From the NCBI GenBank assembly GCA_949752735.1, contig OX457046.1:37579507-37643506 (forward strand): 64,000 nucleotides of DNA, in the 5' to 3' direction. The notes beneath the pieces were generated by a model, which was not told the DNA's origin, did no database searches, and worked only from the letters and a program-made list of their open reading frames with translations. Position 1 is the first letter of the stretch. Each line of letters opens with the position of its first letter. Source of the DNA: Lumbricus terrestris (lineage: Eukaryota; Annelida; Clitellata; Crassiclitellata; Lumbricidae). Below are positions 35,423 through 53,720 of this stretch, piece by piece. The position numbers and the translations under genes were made by a program.

Positions 35423-36897
35423 CAGTGGCGGCGCCAGGATTCCAGGTTTGGGGGGGCTGAAGCCCCAAGCCTTTCTCCCTCCCAGAGACGCAACTAGAAC
35501 ATTTTCTTCCCAGGGCGGTCATATTGCAATCGCGCGAAGCTGCGAGAGCCGAATGCATGAACGAAGCACATACCGACCGAGAGTTTACAAGAAATTGTGC
35601 ACTGGCACAAACGCGATCCACTTTGCAAGATGTAGTTGGAGATTGAGTGGGTTTTTTAAACGAAGTCGGGAATAATTGTTGAGGTTTTTGATGTTTGGTG
35701 CATCCGACCGCAATCGTAGATTAAGTTCCAAATTATCATGAACAAAGGTGTGCAACTAAGGTAGCAAAAGAGAATGGGAGGTCCTCAAACGCGTCCGCGT
35801 GAAGTCTATGCCGTGTCCGCGCTGTACCATTTCATTCATCTGAGCCGAGTTGGTGACCGAGCTGAGCAAAGGCGATACAGTATATACAGTGCGTGTGCAC
35901 ACAGCAGTCAGAGTAGCTATGTGGTGCAGACAGTGAGGTAATGTAAAGTCCCTATTGTCTTTGACATACCGATATGCAAGCACTCAAAACCACGTTGACT
36001 AGAGCTCCAAGTTATCACAATAAGAGGTGTCCAACACTGAACTAATATTCAGAAATTCCACAATACAATGGTGTGCAATTCAGTATTATCATATAAAAGG
36101 TCAACCATGGACACAGACTCGAGATCCAAGTTGTCACAATAAAAGGTGTCCAACACAGCATTAATATTGAGAAATTTTGCAATAAAATGGTGTGCAATTC
36201 AATATTATCGTATAAAAAGTCGGGAATGGACATGGACTCGAGTTCCAAGTTATCACAATAAGAGGTGTCCTACACCGAATTAATATTCAGAAACTCCACA
36301 ATACAATGGTGTGCAATTCAGTATTATCATATAAAAAGTCAACCATGGACACAGACTCTAGATCCAAGTTGTCACAATAAAAGGTGTCCAACACAGCATT
36401 AACATTAAGAAATTTTACAATAAAATGGTGTGCAATTCAGTATTATCGTATAAAAAGTCGGCCATGGACTCGAGTTCCAAGTTAACACAATAAAGGTGTC
36501 CAACACAGCATTAATATTCATAACTTTCACAATAAAATGGTGTGCAATTCATTATTATCGTATAAAAAAGTCGGCCATGGACACGGACTCGAGTTCCAAG
36601 TTATCACAATAAAGGTGTCCAACACAGTATTGATACTCAGAAATTTTACAATAAAAAAGTAATCACAATAATGAATGGATCCGATTTGACCAGGGTCTAT
36701 GACAACCGAGACCGTTACCCTGGATATTAAACTAAAATAATCACAAATAAAAAAATCACAATAAAGGTGTCCAAGAGCATTCACAGGACACTATTATAAT
36801 TATTTGCCTGCATATTACCAATTACAGAAAACAGCTTAAGTTTCCTTAATAACAAAATATGCATGCTTAGATATATGCACACGATTATTATTTTATG

Positions 36898-36932
<35 letters not shown>

Positions 36933-37574
36933 ATATATAATATTTATATATAGTTGATTTCGATGCCATTGACCATTGTCTAGCTTTCTTATTACGAAAT
37001 AAGCAGTAATGGATATTTCCTGCTTTTTGCTTTGGGGGGCTGAGCCGCATTTAGAGGCTATAACCCCTAGCCCTCTGACGACGCCACTGGCGCAAGCATC
37101 TACGCTTTGATCATATAGTTGATTGCAGGAGGAATAAAATCCTAAACATTCTTTTGTGACGATGAATATGTTTGTGAAATATGCGAAAAATCAAGAGAAA
37201 ATACAGCTTTGCACCACTTTTTGAAGGACTAGGCAATTTCGATATTTCTATACGTCTAATACTTATAAAACGGTTTCAATCTGAAACGAGGTGTCTAAGA
37301 GCCATGTTGTTTCTGCGACAATTTTGACAACCATGTCCGGTTGTATGGTCAAAAGGTAAAGATGCAAACTTGTCACCCGTTTTCATAGACTGAGACCAAG
37401 AAATGAAGTCACTAACTTCATTCTCAAAGTAGATTTCGATGACACTGATCATTGTCTAGTTTTCTTATTACGAAATAAGCCGTTATAGACATTTTCCGCA
37501 TTTTGCTTTGGGGGGGCTGAGCCGCATTCAGGGGGGGCTTAGCCCCCTCCAGCCCCCCCCTGGCGCCGCCACTG
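35423..37574. mobile_element. hAT-type element (2.15 kb) with perfect 8-bp target duplication
   Basis: Ends CAGTGGCGGCGCCAGG and CCTGGCGCCGCCACTG are exact inverted copies. GTCATAGT occurs at 35415-35422 and 37575-37582. CAGTGGCG-type ends and 8-bp duplications are hallmarks of the hAT superfamily. There is no transposase frame. The interior carries the 120-bp minisatellite, an (AT)n run at about 36893-36950, and a duplicated copy of the right-hand end. Confidence 0.88.
35985..36660. repeat. 120-bp minisatellite with dimeric higher-order pattern, inside a hAT element
   Basis: Five and a half copies of a 112-120 bp unit (TCCAAGTTATCACAATAA, AGGTGTCCAACAC, ATGGTGTGCAATTCA). Copies starting near 36003 and 36241 share TAAGAGG, CACAATACAATGG and GTCAACCATGG. 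Those near 36122 and 36360 share GATCCAAGTTGTCAC, AAAAGGTG and GTCGG. Alternating copies are therefore more alike than neighbours. Confidence 0.88.
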
Positions 37575-38974
37575 GTCATAGTCATGCTGAAAAGTTAAGG
37601 GGCGTCCAGGTACTTCTTTATTCACACTGTTGATTAGGCCTATATGAATGAATGACCGGTGTGGAAGTCGCAAAAGGACTTAACTCTCTGCACACTTATT
37701 GATCATTGATTGATTTTTTTTAACTACGTAAGGTCAGCGCCTTTCAGTTACAAAACCTGAACAATAGGTGAACATGCCTCGCCTGTTATTTAAGACTGCA
37801 GTCTATTATACAGAGTCAATCAAAAATAGATTGCCTACTATCGCAAATTAGTCCATAGAAAGCCGTAATATACCGATACATGTACATCACGCATTATGAT
37901 GTCCAATGTGCTTACCTGCATCACTTTAATTGCACATAACCTGTTTACCCTCACTATGTTTAGAGTCTTAGCCTTCACTTTTTCATGTAGGCCTATGATG
38001 CGCAGTTACATGGTCCTTGCCATCAAGAGGCCATTATTCCCCCCCCCCCCCAATCACCGAGCTCAATCCCACTCCTTCGCCCCTCGCGGGCAGGTCTTTC
38101 CCTCTTGGCGGGTCATGGGAGTTTTGGCTCATTTCTGATTCCTCGATTTTCAATGGGCTCAAGTTGCGCCAACCCTGTATAGGGATTAGGGATAGAATCC
38201 TGTGCTTGCCATTTAGCTGTGAAAAGGTTTTGGATAGAAAGCTGCTACAGTCTGTTAAGCACTCGCCACACATTTATAAATATACTGTTGATTTACAGAA
38301 ATTGGTGCAAATGTATGGATTTCACAAGCATAATTATACCAATGACCATTATGACCTGCTCAATGGCCGATTATTTCATATGTGGACAATAAGGCAGGAA
38401 AAACTCTTCTGATTTAATTTGGTGCTTGTGAACAAGCTGGTGCCCTTCGCTTTGTTTTCATGTGGCACTTTCACAGTCTTTGCTAGGAAAAATGTCAGAG
38501 GTTTCCATTTTGGAAGGGTTTTTTCCAATGAACATTGTTGTAAAATATTCAGAACTACCGGTACTTCAAAAATTTCGGAAATAACTTACTTGGTGGATTT
38601 GAATCAGTAAAACTGCCCCAAATACGCTCATAAGCGATAAAGAAATTTGGAGTTTACTATTACAAGAATTATTAAGAACATCCCTGTATAATGCATATAT
38701 TGCTCAAGAAATGCCAATCCTAAGCAATCACTTAGAACTTTACTCACAGGAGTGCTCTAAAAGTAACTTGACAAAAACGCAGCTAGTCAATAAAGGATTA
38801 AAGTGCAGAAAACACACATTTTTGTCAATCTTTTTCGGAGATTATATTCTCATTGAAAAAGAAAAAAATGATAAGACACAGAGAAAACAACCAAATTCAG
38901 TAGCACCATAATATTTTTCAGCACATAATAATTTCATTTTCCAACAAAGTCCTTTGTTCATTTGCACGTATCGC

Positions 38975-46824
<7,850 letters not shown>

Positions 46825-48354
46825 TAATATGGCGTTTGAACAACGAATAAAATGTGAAAAGTAACGCTATACGCAACCACTCAGATGTCAACACCGAAAA
46901 CCGGAAACTGAATTAGCCGCGTGGATGACGTGTAACTAAAGGATGCTACACTCTGAGGAGACATACGAATGGTGAAGCATATTTTTAATTACGAAGAGTC
47001 ACGAATCTCACGATCAGATAGAAAATACATTATTATTGTTAAGAAAACAACCAGAAATACAAAACCCAGAAAAACTATGAGGGTCGTAATAAAGTTTGAA
47101 TGCATCGGCAAGCACGCTTTAAAATTTTCTCGGCCACCTTAGGGGACGGGAAATAAAAATCTAGTTGTTGTAGAGTCTATAGACTATTATTATGATGATT
47201 CAGCTGTTTTGCCAGTAGGCTATTTAATGCAATAGTGGTCTTCGGTTAATAATTATTGTTCTCTTCCAGTGCCAGTCCCAAGCATGGATAAAGGAGGAGG
47301 GTTACAGCACCGTTACACTGATCATCTTTGATATAGCAGTGTCGCTAAACATGTAAAAAAAATCGGCTGGCACGCCAAGACCAATCTGCATGCATAGAAG
47401 GGAATGCAGGATGACGGGGATATGATCCCCTTGTGTGCTTGTGCTCGTGTGTGTGTGTGCTCGTGTGTCTGTGTGTGTGTGTGTGTGTGTGTGCGTGCGT
47501 GTATGTGACACTGATCAGCCCGGTAAACTTAAACTTGAGGATCGAGTGTCTTTCATCTTTGTATGCCTGGTTCTGTTTTAACGGTTTGGTTATAAACCCA
47601 GACAATTATTGTCTGAAGCAATTTTGTTCGGGTCACGCCAACGCCTGCGTTCTTTTCCTTCACTTTACAGCATCGATCTCGCAGGCTCTGCGGTACCAAT
47701 GCTGTCGCATTTCGAGGCACGTTTGCACAATTAACCGTTGAGGATGACCGTTAACTCCAGAACAGCAAAGCTTTTATTAATGTTTTTAAAGCCTGTGAGA
47801 TCATAAATACCTCGGGTGAAAAAGTGTATGTGTGCGTGCGTGTGCATGTGTGTGTGCGTGCGTGTGTATGTGCGTGCGTGTGTATGTGCGCGCGCGTGTG
47901 TGCATGAGTTTGTGTTTGTATGACGTACGTCCAATGTTTTCCTTATATTGAAAAATAGTATAGCATAATTTAAGCAGACAATTACTCAAGTAGCGATCTA
48001 TTGAGGCGGTACATACAAATTTCCTTTCATCATTGCATTCAATGCTTACAAAACAGCGCGCATTGAACTTGCAGGACCGATGTCATTGACAGATTAGTCT
48101 CTTTGTTTTCTCCAACGTTCACTAGATGTCTCGACTTCCGTTGTTTCTATTGTATGGGTTTTTTCTTTTGTATGGGTTGTTTCTTTTGTGTGGGATTACA
48201 GATTATTAACGAGAGGCGGGTTTTCTTTTCTGGCGCGGACCGATCTCGTAGACAGAGGATCGAGTGCAATGCAAATTTGTGACCTGCGTAGGCTACATGT
48301 TGTGTATGAATGCGCGGTATAGGTGGGAAAGGAATCGTATTGTGGGCGTTTGGG

Positions 48355-48688
48355 AAATTCATTCGTTCGTTCATTCGTTCATTCGTTCATTCGTTCATTC
48401 GTTCATTCATTCATTCATTCACTCATTCATTCATTCATTCATTCGTTCATTCACTCGTTCATTCGTTCGTTCGTTCATTCATTCACTCATTCATTCACTC
48501 ATTCATTCATTTCTACAATTATTAATTCATTCGTTTGTTCTTTCATTCATTCGTTCATATATAATATTGTTCATCCGTCAATTCCTCATTCGTTCGTTCA
48601 TTCGATCATTGAGTAAAGGGAGCGATTTCAGGTTTATAAATTATCTTGTGCAGTCTATGATTTTCTTCATCAGTGCATATTCGTCTAG

Positions 48689-48748
<60 letters not shown>

Positions 48749-48765
48749 GCTCTCGCATGCTTGTG
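48355..48765. repeat. (ATTC)n and (TG)n microsatellites
   Basis: Degenerate ATTC/GTTC tetranucleotide array at 48357-48615 followed by a pure (TG)n run at 48690-48745. Open frames across it encode only Ser/Phe/His or Cys/Val strings. Confidence 0.95.
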
Positions 48766-49244
48766 TGTGTATATGCCTAGATGCTTGCCTGTGTATATAC
48801 GTGTGCGTGCGTGCAAAGCTGTAAATATGTGTGCATATTTTGTATGCGTTTGTTTGTGTGCGTGTGTGTGTGGGTGTGTGTGTTGGGTGGTGGCATTGAC
48901 GTCACAGCATTCGGCATAATTCCTCTAGCGATCGACAGAGTGCGCCCTTGAAGAATCCGCTCCGCTGGTACCCTGCTTTTGTGCGTCCACTGCCTCTGAC
49001 TCAGAAAGCGCTGGTACCCTGCGCAGACGAGGGAAGTGGGCGGGCGGGGCGGATGTAAGACGGTCGCCTGTCGAAGAAGAGCTAGGTGGTGGTGGGCGAG
49101 AAAGACTGGGGAGGGGTGGAGGGAGGTAGGGGGTTAGGGAGAGGGAGAAGAACGAAGGGAATCTGGTGTTGACTTTGATTTCGTGTATCGATCTGTATTT
49201 GCGATGTAGGAGGAGGAGGCGGAGGAGGAGGGTTCCTATCGATG

Positions 49245-49660
49245 GAGTCTATCCGTCCGTCCGACCGTCCATTCCATCCGTCCGTCCGTCCGTCCGTCCG
49301 TCCGTCCATTCGTCTATCCGTCCGTCCGTCCGTCCGTCCGTCCGTCCGTCCGTCCGTCCGTCCGTCCGTCCGTCCGTCCGTCCGTCCGTCCGTCCGTCCG
49401 TCCGTCCGTCCGTCCGTCCGTCCATCTGTCCGTTCGTCCGTCCGTCCGTCCGTCCGTCCATCTGTCCGTTCGTCCGTCCGTCCGTTAGTCGTCCGTCCGT
49501 CCTTCCGTCCGTTAGTCCGTCCGTACGTCCTTTAGTCCGTCCGTCCGTCCATTAGTCCGTCCGTCCGTTAGTCGTCCGTCCGTCCGTCCGTCTGTCCGTT
49601 AGTCCGTCCGTTAGTCGTCCGTTCGTCCATCCATCCATCCATCCATCCATCCATCCGTGT
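49245..49660. repeat. (CCGT)n microsatellite, about 400 bp
   Basis: Almost uninterrupted TCCG tetranucleotides with TTAG and CATC variants, ending in a (CCAT)n block at 49625-49655. It lies beside a GC-rich stretch (48950-49240) that includes GGGCGGGGCGGA at about 49041. Confidence 0.95.
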
Positions 49661-50559
49661 GTTCCTCTGGTCGTGAGTTAGTGCGTCCGTCTGTAAAGTT
49701 AGATCGCCGGCTGGCGGGATGAACATTCTTCTTAGTGCTGCCTTCCTCTGACCTCGCACGCATGTATTGCACGTGCGTCGGCCCTAGGCATTGTAGGCAC
49801 GTTGTATAATTATGTCGCAGCCCACGTCTGGTTCCCTGTTTGATTCCGAAAATCAGGCCTGTCATTTCGTATTCGGCAAAAATTGCAATAGAAAAATAGC
49901 CTGTAATTGGAAATTATTCCCTTGAAGGGAGGGAGTGGGGGTTGAACCTGTTAGCCAGGCCACCTTCATATAATATGTGCGTCCATGATGAGGACTGACT
50001 GGGTCGACCTCATAAGTTTTTCGTGGAAATGGACAAATCAGCTTTTTTCTATATATGGCTTATTTATAGACTCGGTTTAAATTGCTTCAAGGGTGTGTAA
50101 GAGCGCTTTATAAATAAACGGCGTTTTCTGACTTTTTATGCCAACAGGAGAAAATTTTGTTGAATATAATTGTAGACGAGTGTAAACGTACTAGGGTTTT
50201 ATATAGCGGTCGTAAAATATAATGTACGAAGCGACTACTACGAGAAATAAAAACGCTCGTAAACGAAGAAGGACATGATTAGTTGCTGGCTTTCAGCTAC
50301 ATCGGTAGGAGCATTGGCCGCGACTCAATCGCTGTGTGAAAGAGAGCGTGCGTATCGCGGTTTTCATCCCCAAGGGTTGCTTATAAGCAACTTTGTGGGT
50401 GCGAAATTTCTGAGAGTTTAGTCTCGGGCTGGCACGGCACGCTTTTCTGAGAGTTTAGTCTCGGGCTGGCACGGCACGCTCACTTGGCCTAAATGGTGTG
50501 TAGTCCATTTAAACGGAAATGCGGTGGTGAAAGAATTAATTCATTGGAAAATGAGTCGA

Positions 50560-52800
50560 GGTCACTCAACACCATGATTAGTCAATACAGTTAGTATATA
50601 AACTCCGAGTATATTTCCATGTACAATAATCTTAGTAGGGTGACATTTAGTTCCCAAAATCTTAGTCCCAAATTTTAATGAATTTTGTAATCGTCTTAAA
50701 TGAAGAGGCAACTCTCCACACTCATTCTGGAGTGCCAATCCAGCAGTTCCCTTTGGAACACCACAACATAGTCTAAGTGCCTCATTTTGGATAGTGGATA
50801 ATTTATCCAGATATGATTTACAGGCCGAGGAATAAGCAACGTCACCATAATCTAAAATAGACCTGATTAAAGCTCTATATATAGTTAAAAGAGTTTTCTT
50901 ACAAGCTCCCCAATTATAGCCACTTATCGCTCTAATAAGGTTTAACCTCTTTTTACATTTATCAATAATATAATCGATATGGGGTTTCCAACTCAATTTG
51001 CTATCAAAAATTACTCCCAAGAATTTGACTTTATCCTCCATCTTTATTTTCTTCTGATCAATCCTTATAAATATTAATCTTTGATAAATCATTTCTCTTG
51101 GAAAAAAGGACTCCAGTAGTTTTATTAATAGATATTTTAAACCCGTTTTTATTGCACCAATCTTGGATTCAATTGACTAAGATGATTATGGAAAATCACT
51201 GGACAAATGTTTATAAAACTTCCGATACGAAAGAACATTCTATCTATACTCGCACTTCTGAATTCTTTAGTTCATTTAATACATCATTTATTGGTCCTTC
51301 TTTCCCTTCTACCCCTCCGTGGTGTAATGAACAAATTGAAGTTGACTTATCTTTGAAAAAATTGATTAATAAAAGAATTGATCACCCGGACTTTTTAAGG
51401 CAGGCTGCTCTTAAATTAATCTCTATGTATGATGATTGTATGCATGTTTTTACTGATGGGTCCAAAGCAGGTGACCTTGTTGCTGCTGCTTTCACAGTAC
51501 CAAGTTTGAATGTGGATAAGAAATTTAGATTGTGTAATGATTCAAGTGTCTATGCAGCCGAGTTGACGGCCATTATTGAGGCTATTACATGGATATCGAA
51601 TAGTGAATGTTCTTCTAATTACAAGTTTGCGATATTTTCTGATTCTTTGAGTGTTCTTACATCAATCAAGAAGTGTTATAGTGAATCTCGACCCACTTTG
51701 TTAAATGATTTGGTATATCACATTAACAAACTAAAGTCTGATAAAATAAGATTTATTTGGATACCAAGTCACATTGACTTGAGTGGCAATGATAGAGCAG
51801 ATTCCTTGGCTAAAGAAGCCCTAAATATTGACCACATTAATTCTACTAATGTTCTTGAATTTCAAGAAATTTTTACTTTAATTAAACAATACATATTAGT
51901 TAGATGGCAGACAGAATATGATAGTGATAAAAAAGGTCATTTTTATAAATCTATTTGTTCAAATGTTGGTACTGATATAAAATATTTTGATCCTTATAGG
52001 CATAAGGAAGTCCAGATTTCTAGATTGCGTCTAGGAGTGGCAAACACCAATCAACGATTATTCATTATAAAAAGACATCCTAGCGGTTTGTGTGACACAT
52101 GTCACGTCAAAGAGATAATTCATCACATTTTAATTGAGTGTAAAAAAGAAAATATTTCGATGTCATTACGAAATGAATGTCAAATATTCAAAGATGAAAT
52201 TTCTGTCAAAACTCTATTGACTGTCAATTTATATCAAAATCAAGTGTATAGGTTAATTAAACTTATAACTGAAGGGCGTATTTTGTGAATAAACAGTTTG
52301 CGTCATAGTTGTACATGGCGTTTGTATCTTAAGTAAATATTAGGCCTAATATTAATATTACTATAATTATTTGATTGATGTTTTAAATGTGCAGGTTGCT
52401 TTTGTATAAGAAGCATTATATTAAATATTATTGTTATTGATGAACTTATATATATATAAATATATAATTTTTTTATAATGAACTTTTGTAACAAAAACTG
52501 ATTACTTTGGTTACTAATGTAATTAGTTGTATGAGACAATCAATTTGCAATAATACTGTCTAATGTTGAGATATATGACCCCGTTATCATAATGTGTCAA
52601 ACTGAGCGATAGTCAGATGAACTTCTTTATGTTGTCAAAAAATTGAATGTCATTGAAATTGTACAGTTCCGTTTAGACACCTCTTTGGTGTTGTTTAGAT
52701 TCTATAAGTTTATTTTTACTGCTCTGTACACTTATATTGTATTGTCGTCAACGGCCTTTGTTGTCATACGATGACGTTAAACTTTGGAATAATAATGTAC
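50560..52800. mobile_element. Jockey-group LINE with 5' inversion
   Basis: Two parts of one element lie head to head. The left part, minus strand, about 50600-51180, encodes the reverse-transcriptase thumb region (WCNKNGFKISINKTTGVLF, a frameshift near 51057, then KVKFLGVIFDSKLSWKPHID and YRALIRSILDYGDVAYSSA). The right part, plus strand, 51177-52288, continues with the connection and RNase H domain and then a 3' UTR to roughly 52790. In element order the left part should precede the right part in the same orientation. An RNase H domain places it in the Jockey/I/Nimb/R1 group. Confidence 0.82.
51177..52288 (+). pseudogene. LINE ORF2 C-terminal half: RNase H domain and zinc knuckle
   Basis: An uninterrupted frame of about 370 codons. 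The RNase H signatures are intact: Asp in FTDGSKAGDLVAAAF (about 51450), Glu in YAAELTAIIEA, Asp in FSDSLSVLTSI, and HIDLSGNDRADSLAKEA near 51770-51815. A CDTCHVKEIIHHILIECKK knuckle follows near 52090-52150. The open frame shows the copy is young, but it lacks an N terminus and catalytic reverse transcriptase, so it is not autonomous. The frame also extends left into the inverted part (to 51098), which is chance. Confidence 0.85.
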
Positions 52801-53269
52801 AATAATTATTGCATCACTCATCACTCATCCTCGTTAGCATAAGTTGTCAAAGCGACGCACAACAGAGCGTTCTAAGATACCCTTAAAGCTATTTAAACAG
52901 AGATTATATATATATAATTTCGCGGCAGAAAATAATTCAATGACAATTGCTCTTAACCGAATAATTATGAGGTGGGGGTAGTCAATATCTATGGAGGAGG
53001 TTAACGAGATCAACCGCCTACAAAAGAGTTATTTCCGAATTTTTTTGGTTCACTGTGTATGCATATTTTAGTTAATTCTGTTAATTGCCACGTCTATGTA
53101 TATACACCCTATAACAAGTGCACATACAAACAAAACACCAAAATGCATGCATATTGCAATTAATTATTGATCAGTCAAAGAATGTTCCTATCATATTTTG
53201 CGGTGCGGTTACGTCCACTGAACAACCAACTCCAATGGAAACCAACGCGAAATTATTTTTCTGACCATA

Positions 53270-53720
53270 TATGCCACTGGTCATCTCCCTGACCGTCATG
53301 TCTGCCCACCGACACCTTGCACGACATCACAGGTCCAGTGGAAAGAGGCATTCTGCGAGAGACTCCTATAGGCACGTTGGTTTTCTACGGTGCCTCAGCG
53401 CGGCCCGTGTACGTACGTGCGCGCGCGCAAGAGAGAGTCATGATGACCGCTTGGTGGCGCTACTAAGCCCTCACATCCATCGATTGGAATTGTCTCCGCA
53501 GCAGCATCAGCAGCATCAGCAGCAGCAGCAGCAGTAACAGCAGTAGCCTCATTGGCACCGGCATCAGGCATTGCACAGAGCAGCGGCAGCCGGGCACAGC
53601 TGCAGAAACCCGTCGTCTCCGTTTTCTGTTATCAATCTCTCATCGACTGCGTCGTCGTTGTTTAAGAAGAAACCGACTTCGAAACCGCCAAGGAATTCTC
53701 CAGATCTTCCACAAAAACAG
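53270..53720 (+). promoter_or_regulatory. Possible GC-rich first exon / 5' UTR
   Basis: A locally GC-rich segment (53280-53640) contains GCGCGCGC, a (CAG)n/(CAT) stretch at 53500-53545, and ends in ACAAAAACAG followed by GTGAGC at 53721, a good 5' splice site. A stop-bounded frame without ATG runs into the donor (residues KKKPTSKPPRNSPDLPQKQ). This could be the untranslated first exon of a gene beyond the window; no partner exon was found. Confidence 0.3.

Larger units (their letters stand above)
33316..38974. other. Intergenic region, FANCG-like gene to HTRA2
   Basis: No gene was recognised. Contents: the RTE-like fragment at 33430-33900, LINE family B at 35085-35311 and the hAT element at 35423-37574. 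The interval 33900-35080 is AT-rich with no recognised feature except an 80-bp dispersed repeat at 34480-34565. A C12 run lies at 38040-38051 in otherwise unremarkable sequence to 38974. Confidence 0.55.
46825..53260. other. Gene-poor region upstream of HTRA2
   Basis: The HTRA2 promoter should lie just right of 46824; the plus strand there shows ACCGGAAACTG (ETS-like, about 46900) and ATGACGTG (CRE-like, about 46925). The rest holds (TG)n at 47440-47500 and 47825-47905, the 48355-49660 simple-repeat block, and the LINE at 50560-52800. An RTE-like 3' scrap lies near 47265-47345 (CAGTGCCAGTCCCAAGCATG, related to 9770-9800). No gene recognised. Confidence 0.5.

Noticed and set aside
38017..38412. 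A 131-codon open frame next to a poly-C run.
   Set aside because: No recognisable domain or splice context, and the first part is translated poly-C; probably chance.
51098..51176. The N-terminal part of the long plus-strand frame as a true LINE protein start.
   Set aside because: This part is the antisense of the inverted reverse-transcriptase segment (WCNKNGFKISINKT on the minus strand); the frame merely stays open across the inversion junction.
53271..53537. An 88-residue frame ending in poly-Gln.
   Set aside because: No homology, Arg/His-rich composition typical of GC-rich non-coding sequence, and it stops before the good splice donor at 53721.
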